Source: a bacterium (GTDB lineage: Bacteria; SZUA-79; Acidulodesulfobacterales; Acidulodesulfobacteraceae). Taken from it: a DNA stretch of 64,000 nt. Shown here piece after piece: positions 1 through 8,732 of the stretch (its first letter is position 1; each line of letters opens with the position of its first letter). The translations under genes and the position numbers were made by a program. The stretch is from positions 62,001 through 126,000 of the forward strand of contig JAJZVN010000005.1 of assembly GCA_021845685.1 (NCBI GenBank), read 5' to 3'. The notes beneath the pieces are model-generated. The model was given only the letters and a program-made list of their open reading frames with translations. It was not told the DNA's origin and did no database searches.

Positions 1-28
1 TTGCAATTTCTTTTATAGAGTAATCCAT
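1..28 (-). CDS. lpxD: LpxD N-terminus (partial, runs off window)
   Basis: Only nine codons are visible, reading MDYSIKEIA from an ATG at 28-26, with an in-frame stop at 43-41. The segment resembles the start of UDP-3-O-(acyl)glucosamine N-acyltransferase, whose N-terminus usually has an 'I-x-E-I/L-A' helix. It lies just downstream of bamA and skp, the usual place for lpxD in Deltaproteobacteria-like genomes. No clear Shine-Dalgarno is seen. The assignment rests mainly on synteny, so confidence is moderate. Confidence 0.45.
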
Positions 29-75
29 TTTAAATATGCGCTAATAAATTAAAATTCTTATTTTTCCATTAAATA

Positions 76-224
76 ACCGTTAGAAATTTCTTTTTCTGGA
101 TTCCTTCATGTGCAGGAATGACGTTGCGAAGGTTTAAATTAACCTATTTGATGTCATTCACGCGAAAACGGGAATCAAGTATTTATTATAATATATTGAA
201 TCAGTTTTAATAATTTCTAACGGT
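76..224. repeat. MITE-like element, family 1, copy 1
   Basis: A 149-bp element bounded by perfect 13-bp terminal inverted repeats, ACCGTTAGAAATT at 76-88 and its complement at 212-224. Inside are imperfect hairpins of the GGAATGAC / GTCATTC type and a near-palindrome around 130-147. Two further copies lie at 55418-55584 and 60664-60890 and share the internal motifs and right-end sequence. It occupies most of the 311-bp gap between lpxD and skp. There is no coding capacity, so movement would need a transposase supplied in trans. Confidence 0.8.
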
Positions 225-339
225 AATTTTAAAATTTTTTATATTTTTTAATAAATTCAATTAAATTATTAAATCAATTAAATCAGTGCTAATTTAATAT
301 ATTATTATATAAAATATATTTATTTATGAACTCTAATTA

Positions 340-861
340 TTAGGCATTCATCTTACTTAAAACCTGATTAGTAATATCAATTGAATTAACTCTATAGACG
401 ACATCAGGACGATCAATGATAAGTATATAGCCTTTTTGTTTTGCAATATTTTCTATTATCACGTTAATTTTTGCAACAATACTTTTTAATAAATTAAACC
501 TTTTTTCAGAAATCACGCCTTGAACATGTTTTTCCTCGGAAGAAAAATTAGTAATATCAGTTTCAAATTCTCTTGTTTTTTTAAGTTTTTCAGACGAAGA
601 CATTATTGATGAATTTTGCTTTAAATCATTATGAAGCGTTGTTATTTTTTGTTTTAAAGCACTTAATTTTGCTTTATATTTTGTCACCAATGAATGAAGA
701 ATAGAATCAGCTTTCTTTCCCTGCTTTGACATTGCAATTACTTTCTGCATATTTACAACCGCAATATTAGAGCCGGCAGCTTCGGCTTTTGAAGTATTAC
801 TTAATAAAATTAATGCAAACAATAAAATTAAAATAGAAAAAATTAAACTTATTTGTTTCAT
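340..861 (-). CDS. skp: Periplasmic chaperone Skp/OmpH
   Basis: A 173-residue OmpH/Skp-family chaperone that would hold unfolded outer-membrane proteins in the periplasm on the way to BamA. The first ~28 residues form a signal peptide ending near SKAEAAG, followed by the typical 'IAVVNMQKVI' strand. A long charged helical hairpin (about residues 45-130) and a C-terminal strand region complete the family architecture. A strong GGAGG Shine-Dalgarno precedes the ATG. It lies downstream of bamA and upstream of lpxD, matching the conserved envelope operon. The length is usual for the family. Confidence 0.9.
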   Translation of the reverse strand: MKQISLIFSILILLFALILLSNTSKAEAAGSNIAVVNMQKVIAMSKQGKKADSILHSLVTKYKAKLSALKQKITTLHNDLKQNSSIMSSSEKLKKTREFETDITNFSSEEKHVQGVISEKRFNLLKSIVAKINVIIENIAKQKGYILIIDRPDVVYRVNSIDITNQVLSKMNA

Positions 862-1030
862 AAAACCTCCGATTGTTTTTTTGTTTTATATAAAACTTAT
901 TTATATTTATTTTAAATTATTCAATCAAATAAACACCATCAATATAATATTTAATCAAAACAATTTGAATATTATTAATATTTTTATATCAAATTATACA
1001 TTTCATGCAAGTTATAAAACTTTAATTTAT

Positions 1031-3784
1031 TTATAATCCGCCAAAACCTTCGCCCATACTGAATTGGATTCTAGTACCGGTATTTCCGTTAATAGGCGTT
1101 CCTAATATTTTACCGTATGTTATTTCAATGGGTCCGAATGGAGAGTACCAGTTAAAACCTATACCGGCTGCCTCATCAAGATTAAATGGATTAATTGTCT
1201 GCGATGTTGTCCATGCGTTACCAGCATTCCACCATAAAAAACCATAAAATCCCATTTTTTTCATAATAGGGATAAGATATTTTGCTCCCACGGTCATCAT
1301 TCTTGTGCCGCCATAAAGCAAACCGTTTTCTGTAGGTCCGACAGAATCATACATAAATCCTAGAAGAGGATATGTATTGGTAATACCGCCGACAAAAAAC
1401 CGTTGATATATAGGCAATGGAACATTAGAATTTGTAGGGTCTATATATCCCCCCTGAATGCTCGTCATAAAAGACGTTCCCCACCATAAAGGAATATAGT
1501 GATTTTCCTGAGCGGTAAATTTAATAAAATCATCATTTCCTCCTATGAGGGAACCTGCTAAACTTGCTCTAAAACTTGCCATATCTCCTGCCGTAGGAAC
1601 CATAGGATTGTTAAGAGTATTGTACACAGTAGTAAAAGATACCTCGCTTGTTATAAGCTTACCCTGAGGAAGTATATTTGCTAAACCAGGAATTATCACC
1701 GAACTATCCTGTTCAATCAAATATCTTACATATTCCGTAAGTATGCGCCTATATAAGGGAACCCCGACTGTAACAGAGCCGCCGGCCGAACGGTATGCAA
1801 ATTCATAATAAAGAGAATTGAAAGTATCGTATACCGATGCATCAATAGAAATAGGTCTCCCGTAAAGATATGTAAGATACGGCTGCATAACATTCAAGCT
1901 GTATGATTGATAAGGTCCGCCTACCTGAGCATTAAGAGAAGCAGATATACCTGTTCCGAACAGGTTAGATTCTGATATTGAAGATATTGCCATAAATGAC
2001 GTAGCCGAACTATATCCGCCTCCTATAGTAAATTTCCCGGTATTTTCTTCTTTTACATGAACTTTAACATTTAATATGTTTTTCCCCGGAACTTTTTCGG
2101 TAACTATAGTAGCATGCTTAAAGTATGATAGATTTTTAAGATTTTTACGTGATAATTTAATCAATTCAGGATTATATTTTTCTCCCGGATATATAACTAA
2201 CGCTCTTAAAATAACATAGCTGTACGTTACATCATTGCCTGTAATAGTGATCTTTCCAAATCTTGCAATTTTACCCTTATGAATTGTTAGTTTAACAAAA
2301 ACCGATCTATTTTTTCTGCTTATTTTTATAGACGGCTCTACATTTGCAAAAGCATATCCTTCGTAAGTCAAATATTTAGTGACTTTTAAAATATCCTTTT
2401 CTATCATTTTTCTGTTAAAAATATTGCCTGCTTTAGTTTTTAAAAGTTTAATGATAGAGTTGTATTCTTTAATATGCTTATCTTTATTTTTTATTATAAC
2501 GTTGACATCTGATATTCTATATTGAGGACCTTGATGTATAGTTAACAATATCTTAACAAATTTTTTATTTTTTGAAAAAATAAATTTCGGTTTTTTTACG
2601 CTTACATTAATATACCCATGATTATAATAAAAACTTAAAAGTTTCATAATCTGACCGTTTAATTTTGCTTTTTCAAATTTTCCGGCTCCAGTTATCCAAG
2701 AAAGCATATTAACTGTTTTAATATTCATAACACCTAAAAGTTTTGCGGAAGAATACGAAGTATTTCCTCTCAAAACAACTTTAGAAACCATAATAGGGGA
2801 GTTTTGAGTTATAATAAAATTTAAACCGACATAATTTCCTGAAAGTTTTATCTTGTTAAGCCTAATTTTAGCATTATAATAACCTTCTGCCGAGTAAAGA
2901 AATTTTAATATTTTTAAAGCCTTAAAACCTTTATATGCACTATAAGGAGTGTTCGGTTGAATATTAATTATTTTTTTTATTTTTTTTACCGATATAGACC
3001 CGTTTCCGGAATATTTAACATACTTAATATAAGGTCTTTCAGAAACTATAAAAGTTATAATTAACCCGTAAGGCGAAGATTTAACATTAACAGTTATATT
3101 TTTAAAATATCCGGTTTTATATAATTTTTTTATGCTTCTATTTACATTTTTAATTGAATAGATACCGCCTTTGTTAAGCAGTATATCATTAAGAATAAGA
3201 CCTGTTCCAACCCTGATATTTCCTTCTACGCGTATTGCATATATCTTTTTAGAAAATTTAGCGTGACTTGATAATGCCGATAATGGTTTTTTACTATAAT
3301 TCTTTGCAATTAAAGAAGAGACCTTATGAGCTAAAAGACCGATATTTTTATTTAGCGATTTTTCGCCCGTCCCTATATATCTCAGTGTTTTTGAATGATA
3401 AATATTATTCAAATTAACTATCATAGCATGGAGCCTGTATTGCGAGCCGAATCTGGCAATGCTGCCTGTAATAATATAATGAGAATTATACAGCAATCCC
3501 AATTTTTTAATTCTAATTAAATTAATTTTTTTATTAAAGTTAAAATAAGGGGGGGTTTTAAGATGCGAATAAGCTATTACAAAATATGGCTTGGAAGATT
3601 TTATATATCGCAAAAAAGCAGTTTCAAAAGATTTATCAATATTTGACAAAACTGGTTTGCCTTTTTGATGAAAAAATCCGGTAAAAACATTGCTATTATT
3701 TATAGATGCATAAGCAATGCCGTTTAAACACAGAACAACAATCAGAATCAAAAATATATATATAATATTTTTATAATATCGCAT
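1031..3784 (-). CDS. bamA: Outer-membrane assembly factor BamA with extra N-terminal domain
   Basis: A 917-residue Omp85-family protein that folds and inserts beta-barrels into the outer membrane. It has a signal peptide (~1-26), an extra domain (~40-165), POTRA repeats (~180-585) and a C-terminal 16-strand barrel (~588-917). It is about 100 residues longer than typical BamA because of the extra domain. That domain has a 'YIITGSIARFG...L' pattern like TolB-N/FlgO-like folds; this is a resemblance by eye only. The usual loop-6 VRGF/Y motif reads PLLGF, so its normally invariant arginine is missing. The protein ends in GGL rather than the usual terminal aromatic. Neighbours are lolD upstream and skp downstream. 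Confidence 0.93.
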   Translation of the reverse strand: MRYYKNIIYIFLILIVVLCLNGIAYASINNSNVFTGFFHQKGKPVLSNIDKSFETAFLRYIKSSKPYFVIAYSHLKTPPYFNFNKKINLIRIKKLGLLYNSHYIITGSIARFGSQYRLHAMIVNLNNIYHSKTLRYIGTGEKSLNKNIGLLAHKVSSLIAKNYSKKPLSALSSHAKFSKKIYAIRVEGNIRVGTGLILNDILLNKGGIYSIKNVNRSIKKLYKTGYFKNITVNVKSSPYGLIITFIVSERPYIKYVKYSGNGSISVKKIKKIINIQPNTPYSAYKGFKALKILKFLYSAEGYYNAKIRLNKIKLSGNYVGLNFIITQNSPIMVSKVVLRGNTSYSSAKLLGVMNIKTVNMLSWITGAGKFEKAKLNGQIMKLLSFYYNHGYINVSVKKPKFIFSKNKKFVKILLTIHQGPQYRISDVNVIIKNKDKHIKEYNSIIKLLKTKAGNIFNRKMIEKDILKVTKYLTYEGYAFANVEPSIKISRKNRSVFVKLTIHKGKIARFGKITITGNDVTYSYVILRALVIYPGEKYNPELIKLSRKNLKNLSYFKHATIVTEKVPGKNILNVKVHVKEENTGKFTIGGGYSSATSFMAISSISESNLFGTGISASLNAQVGGPYQSYSLNVMQPYLTYLYGRPISIDASVYDTFNSLYYEFAYRSAGGSVTVGVPLYRRILTEYVRYLIEQDSSVIIPGLANILPQGKLITSEVSFTTVYNTLNNPMVPTAGDMASFRASLAGSLIGGNDDFIKFTAQENHYIPLWWGTSFMTSIQGGYIDPTNSNVPLPIYQRFFVGGITNTYPLLGFMYDSVGPTENGLLYGGTRMMTVGAKYLIPIMKKMGFYGFLWWNAGNAWTTSQTINPFNLDEAAGIGFNWYSPFGPIEITYGKILGTPINGNTGTRIQFSMGEGFGGL

Positions 3785-3828
3785 AATTTAAATAAGTTAT
3801 CAAATATAAAAAAACAAGTCAATTAATT

Positions 3829-4533
3829 TTAATTTAATATTTTTTTTATAGAGCCGTTCTCAATTGTAATTTTAATATTCATCATATTTGAAAAATTTAA
3901 ATCATGGGTAACTACAATTAATGTTTTATTATATTTTTCTTTCAAATTAAAAATCATATTTTGCAAAGACTCAGCTTGCTTAGGATCTAAGTTTCCGGTA
4001 GGCTCATCCATAAGAATAACTTTAGGAGATGCTACTAAAGCTCTCGCAACTGCAGTCCTTTGCTGTTCACCGCCTGAAAGCATATAAGGTTTAAAATACA
4101 TCCTGCGCTCAAGACCAAACTCGCATAAATAATCTTTAGCCTTTTTTATCGCCGATGCTTTTGCCTCACCCTTTATAAACAAAGGCATCGCCACATTTTC
4201 TACACAATTAAATTCATTAAGAAGATAATGAAATTGAAAAACAAACCCTATATTTTCGTTGCGAAATCTTGCCAAACGATTATCGGGCAAATTGTTGACA
4301 TCTATATCATCAAAAAAATTGACGGAACCAGAGTCTGGATTTAAAAGACAACCCATTATATGCAGCAATGTGCTCTTTCCTGTTCCCGATTCACCTGTTA
4401 TTGCAATGGAATCACCATATTTTATATCTATTCCCGTATTTTTCAGTACTACAACTTCATCGTTATTAGCTCCTGCTTTAAAAATTTTAGAAACATTACG
4501 GAGAGAAACGGCATTTATAAAGTTTTCATTCAT
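3829..4533 (-). CDS. lolD: Lipoprotein-releasing ABC transporter ATPase LolD
   Basis: The ATPase of the LolCDE-type complex, which extracts lipoproteins from the inner membrane for transfer to the outer membrane. Visible motifs are Walker A GESGTGKST, the signature LSGGEQQR and Walker B VILMDEPTGNLD. I place the start at the ATG at 4533 (MNENFINAVSL) because the longer frame begins with TTG; an AAGGTG Shine-Dalgarno lies upstream. This start overlaps the lolC stop by 8 bp, indicating translational coupling. The length is 234 residues, normal for LolD. MacB-type ATPases look similar, but the LolC partner and bamA context favour Lol. Confidence 0.9.
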   Translation of the reverse strand: MNENFINAVSLRNVSKIFKAGANNDEVVVLKNTGIDIKYGDSIAITGESGTGKSTLLHIMGCLLNPDSGSVNFFDDIDVNNLPDNRLARFRNENIGFVFQFHYLLNEFNCVENVAMPLFIKGEAKASAIKKAKDYLCEFGLERRMYFKPYMLSGGEQQRTAVARALVASPKVILMDEPTGNLDPKQAESLQNMIFNLKEKYNKTLIVVTHDLNFSNMMNIKITIENGSIKKILN

Positions 4534-5746
4534 ATCGCACACCTTCGGCAGGGTCAATTTTACTTGCTTTATATGACGGATAAATTGTAGCTATAAAGCT
4601 GAGGAGTAAAGCAGAGATACCTATTATAAGAAATTCGTTTAAAGTCATTCTTACCGGTAAATTAGTTATATAGTAAACAGAAGGAGGGAGTTTAACGATA
4701 TGATAAACTTCCTCAATATAACTGATAATAAAACCGGCGCTTAAACCTATAAATGTTCCTACTAATCCGATTATGACGCCTTGAATTATAAAAATTTGCA
4801 TTATATTTTTGGAGCTTGCTCCTATTGATTTTAATATTGCTATATCTTTTCTTTTTTCCATTACCACCATTATCAATGTAGAAATTATATTGAAAGCGGC
4901 TACCAGAACTATCAAAGATAGTATAACAAACATTGTAAGTTTTTCAAGTTTTAAAGCCGCAAATAAATTTTTATTTAATTGTTCCCAGCTTAGAGCGTAG
5001 TAAGGAGAATGTAAATTTTTATCAATATTAGCGGCAACGGTCATTGCATTATTTATATTATATAACTTAATTTCCATGCCTGTTACTTCATTAGAGCTTA
5101 ATCCGATAAAATTTTGCGCACTTCTTAAAGAAATAAACGAAAATGTAGAATCATAGTTGTACATTCCGCTATCCATAATACCGCTTACTATGAATATTTC
5201 AGATTTAGGCATTATACCTAAAGGTGTAATCTCGCCTTGCGGAGAAATAACACTTATCTTGCTGCCTATATCAACTCCTAATCGTTGAGCTAAAACTTTT
5301 CCAAGAATTATTCCGTTATATTTTTTATTGTTTAAAGATTTTAAACTCCCGTCAATAATATATTTACCAAGATTGGTCGTTTTTGATGCGCTGCCCGTAT
5401 CAACTCCTCTAAGCACGCTTCCCGTGGATGTAGTGTTTGAAGACAGCATAACATCGGTATAAATAAAAGGAGCAACTTCTTTAACGCCTTTTATTTTATT
5501 TATTTTTTTAGCAATTTGTTTATAATCGGGTATCAAGCCGCCATAATTTAGCACAACAACCTGAGATTCAATACCTACAATTTTTTCTTCAAGCGCATGG
5601 TCAAAACCGTTCATAACGGAAATTACGACAATAAGAGCCATAACCCCTATGGCTATTCCGGCTATTGAAATAAAACTCAAAAGAGATATAAAAGAATTCC
5701 CTTTTGGTTTTAAATAATGCAATGCAACTTTTGTTTGAAAATTCAT
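4526..5746 (-). CDS. lolC: Lipoprotein-releasing ABC permease LolC/LolE family
   Basis: A 406-residue FtsX/MacB-type permease. One membrane segment lies near residues 20-45, followed by a large periplasmic domain (~45-260) and three membrane segments in the C-terminal 140 residues. The N-terminus (ALHYLKPKGNSFISLLSFISIAGIAIGV) is typical of LolC/LolE. Only one permease gene is present, so the complex is probably a homodimer with LolD, as in many non-gamma proteobacteria. It is co-transcribed with lolD and bamA, linking lipoprotein release to outer-membrane assembly. Confidence 0.9.
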   Translation of the reverse strand: MNFQTKVALHYLKPKGNSFISLLSFISIAGIAIGVMALIVVISVMNGFDHALEEKIVGIESQVVVLNYGGLIPDYKQIAKKINKIKGVKEVAPFIYTDVMLSSNTTSTGSVLRGVDTGSASKTTNLGKYIIDGSLKSLNNKKYNGIILGKVLAQRLGVDIGSKISVISPQGEITPLGIMPKSEIFIVSGIMDSGMYNYDSTFSFISLRSAQNFIGLSSNEVTGMEIKLYNINNAMTVAANIDKNLHSPYYALSWEQLNKNLFAALKLEKLTMFVILSLIVLVAAFNIISTLIMVVMEKRKDIAILKSIGASSKNIMQIFIIQGVIIGLVGTFIGLSAGFIISYIEEVYHIVKLPPSVYYITNLPVRMTLNEFLIIGISALLLSFIATIYPSYKASKIDPAEGVRYE

Positions 5747-5812
5747 AAATTTATTTTATTTTTTTATTCATTTAATTTAATTACTTAACATTAGTTAAGT
5801 TTATTTCATAAT

Positions 5813-7297
5813 TTATTTAACAGGTTTAAGTAATGGAAACAAAATAACATCCCTTATAGAATAAGAATTAGTTAAAAGCATAACTAACCGGTCTATCCCA
5901 ATTCCGCACCCCGCAGCAGGAGGAAGACCGTATTTTAACGCTTCTATATAATCTTCGTCTATTTCGGCAGGCAAACCTTCTTTTAATTTAATATCAACTT
6001 GAGCCTTAAACCTTTCTTCCTGATCGAAAGGATCATTTAATTCTGAAAAAGCATTTGCCAATTCTCTTCCTGCAACAAAAAATTCAAATCTGTCAACAAC
6101 TTTAGGATCTATATCATTTCTCCTTGCAAGCGGAGAACTTTCTACCGGGTAGTCGGTCACAAAAGTCGGATTTATCAATTTAGATTCTACCGTTTCCTCA
6201 AATAAAATTGTTAATAGCTCCCCATAGCTCATATTATTATCAATGGATAAATTTAAATTTTGTAAAATTTTAATTATTTTGTCGGAAGAATCTATATCTT
6301 CGGTTGAAAAACCCGCAACTTCGTACAAGCTATCCTGCAATTTAATCTTTTTAAAAGGAGGGGCAAAATTAATATCGGTTCCTATATAATTTATTTCTAA
6401 TTTTCCACAAATTTTTTCAACTAAGCCCGAAATCATCTTTTCTACAAATTTCATCATATCTTCATAATTGCTATAAGCCATATAAAATTCAAGCATTGTG
6501 AATTCAGGATTATGTTTAACGGAAATTCCTTCATTCCTGAAATTTCTGCCAATTTCATATACTCTGTCAAATCCGCCGACAATCAATCTTTTCAAATAAA
6601 GTTCCGGAGCGACTCTCATATAAAGTTCTAAATCCAATGCGTTATGATGCGTTTTAAAGGGTCTTGCAGTAGCGCCTCCGGGATTTGCATGCATTATTGG
6701 AGTCTCAACTTCTAAAAATCTGTCGTTATTTAAAAAAGCTCTTATATAGCTAATAATATCGGCTCTTTTTATAAAAATATCGCGGACATCTTTATTTGCA
6801 ATTAAATCAACGTATCTTTTTCTAAACCGCACCTCTATATCTTTAAGTCCATGCCATTTCTCAGGCAGCGGCAATACCGATTTGCTTAAAAGTTTTATGC
6901 TTTCTGCCTTAATTGTAAGTTCGTTTGTTTTTGTTCTAAATAAATGACCTGTTACACCGCAAATATCACCGGCGTCTAAAAATTTGTCAAAAAGTTCAAA
7001 GTCTTCGTCCTTGACCGAACCTTTCTGTATATAGCATTGTATTTCTCCGTAACCGTCTCTCAATCTGAAAAAAGAAGCCTTGCCAAAACTTCTTATTATT
7101 AAAATTCTTCCCGATGTTTTAATATGTATATTATTTTCTTCTAAAAATTCTTTAGAAGCATCATTATATTCAGATAAAATATCTTCTATTACATTCTCTT
7201 TTACAAATTTATTACTAAACGGATTTATTCCTTTTTCTCTTAATGCATTAATATTATTAATTTTATTTTTTTCTATAATATTTAATTCTTCATCCAT
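5813..7297 (-). CDS. lysS: Lysyl-tRNA synthetase, class II
   Basis: Charges tRNA-Lys in the cytoplasm. The 494-residue protein has an N-terminal OB-fold anticodon-binding domain (~60-150) and a class II catalytic core. Motif 2 is seen as FRNEGISVKHNPEFTMLE and motif 3 as GCGIGIDRLVML near the C-terminus. An AAGGTG Shine-Dalgarno lies just before the ATG. It sits between prfB and lolC, the usual order in Geobacter-like genomes. Length and motifs are normal. Confidence 0.97.
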   Translation of the reverse strand: MDEELNIIEKNKINNINALREKGINPFSNKFVKENVIEDILSEYNDASKEFLEENNIHIKTSGRILIIRSFGKASFFRLRDGYGEIQCYIQKGSVKDEDFELFDKFLDAGDICGVTGHLFRTKTNELTIKAESIKLLSKSVLPLPEKWHGLKDIEVRFRKRYVDLIANKDVRDIFIKRADIISYIRAFLNNDRFLEVETPIMHANPGGATARPFKTHHNALDLELYMRVAPELYLKRLIVGGFDRVYEIGRNFRNEGISVKHNPEFTMLEFYMAYSNYEDMMKFVEKMISGLVEKICGKLEINYIGTDINFAPPFKKIKLQDSLYEVAGFSTEDIDSSDKIIKILQNLNLSIDNNMSYGELLTILFEETVESKLINPTFVTDYPVESSPLARRNDIDPKVVDRFEFFVAGRELANAFSELNDPFDQEERFKAQVDIKLKEGLPAEIDEDYIEALKYGLPPAAGCGIGIDRLVMLLTNSYSIRDVILFPLLKPVK

Positions 7298-7567
7298 TTT
7301 ATCACCTTTATCATCTTATTAATATTTATTTAATCATTTTATATTTATGAATATTAATTATATATACATACATATAATAAAATTTACTCAATTGCAGAAC
7401 ACTGTTTTTAAGCCTTCTAATACAGTTCTACTTTGTCTGTAAGGAAACGGTATAGACTTCCCACACGATGATAGATAATAGTGTTTATGTTTATATCGTT
7501 CCGTATTTCTTAGTTATTACGCTAACATTGTCTGTAAGGGCGGGATGACACTTACGCAACAATTGTT
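7298..7567. other. lysS-prfB intergenic gap with short repeats
   Basis: This 270-bp gap has no convincing ORF. It holds two copies of TTGTCTGTAAGG (7433-7444 and 7529-7540). An imperfect inverted pair (AGAAC..TGT and ACAGTTCT) lies near 7396-7430. It looks like a worn repeat element rather than a regulatory region, but no family can be named. Confidence 0.4.
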
Positions 7568-8732
7568 TTACGAAGAAATTTGACTAATAAGATATCCGTT
7601 AATAAATTCATCTATATTTCCGTCAAAAACACTTTCAGTATCATATATGGTAACCCCTGTGCGATGGTCTTTAATAACCCTGTTAGGATTAAGCGTATAT
7701 GATCTTATCTGCGAACCCCATGATATTTCTTTTTTATCCTTTTGCAATTTATTTTCTTCTTCCTCTTTCTTTTTTCTATAATAATCGTAAAGCCTGACTT
7801 TTAAAAGTTTTAGCGCAGTATCTTTATTTTTATGCTGGGACCTTTCATTCTGGCATGCAACTGCCACTCCTGTCGGCAAATGTGTAATCCTAACCGCCGA
7901 ATCCGTGGTATTAACATGCTGCCCGCCTGCCCCGCTTGATCTGTATGTGTCAATTCTCAAATCTTTTTCATCTATAATTATTTCGGAAGTATCTTCTATT
8001 TCCGGATAAACAAACACGGAAGCAAATGACGTGTGCCTGCGTTTATTAGAATCAAAAGGGGATATCCTTACAAGTCTATGAACTCCTGTTTCCGATTTAA
8101 GATAACCGTATGCATAAACCCCCGAGACAATAAATGTTACGCTCTTTACGCCGGCTTCGTCTCCTGCGTTAAACTCCATAATATTGACGGAAAATTTCTT
8201 TTTGTCTGCCCATCTTAAATACATTCTTAAAAGCATAGACGCAAAATCCATAGATTCGGTGCCGCCTGAACCTGCATGTATTTCAACAATTGCATTTAAT
8301 TTATCGTCTTTTCCAGAAAGAGTTAATTCAATCTCTAAAGTTAAAATTGTTTTTTCTAATGTTTTCAAATTTTGTTCAATTTCTGCCAATAATCCAGAAT
8401 CATTTTCTTGTATAGCAAGACCTGCCAATTCTTTTAAATTTTTAAATTCTTCATAAACTGCAATAAAAGGATTTAGTCGATTATCTAAATACGTTTTTTC
8501 TTTTAAAATAGATGTAGATAAAGATTTATTACTAAAAAAATCTTCGCCCGCCGCAATTTTATTAATCTCTTCAATTCTTTGATTTATTTTATCCGGGTCA
8601 AAGGCTCCTCCGTATTTTAGCTAGTTTATCATCTAAAATCTCTATATTTTTTTCTATAAAATCAATATTAATTATAGTATCTGCATGAACGCTGTCGGAC
8701 ATTTCTTTATTATTAGTTTTAATATCTTTCAT
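7568..8732 (-). CDS. prfB: Peptide chain release factor 2 with programmed +1 frameshift
   Basis: RF2 terminates translation at UGA and UAA. Two frames encode it. The first runs from ATG 8732 through 44 codons ending ...AKIRRSL to an in-frame TGA at 8600-8598. The second continues in the +1 frame from GAC at 8599 (DPDKINQRIEEINK...) to 7568. The body has the SPF tripeptide (SPFDSNKRR) that recognises UGA and the GGQ loop (GAGGQHVN). The combined product is about 387 residues, slightly longer than usual. The ATG overlaps the lnt stop as ATGA. An AGGAG lies about 15 nt upstream, so a start at the second Met (8702) cannot be excluded. Confidence 0.95.
8597..8612 (-). promoter_or_regulatory. prfB autoregulatory +1 frameshift site
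   Basis: On the minus strand this reads CGGAGGAGCCTTTGAC. A Shine-Dalgarno-like GGAGG is followed after exactly three bases by CTT TGA C. This is the same geometry as the E. coli prfB site, where low RF2 lets the ribosome slip from CUU to UUU past the UGA. The downstream +1 frame is RF2, so RF2 here should limit its own synthesis. Confidence 0.95.
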
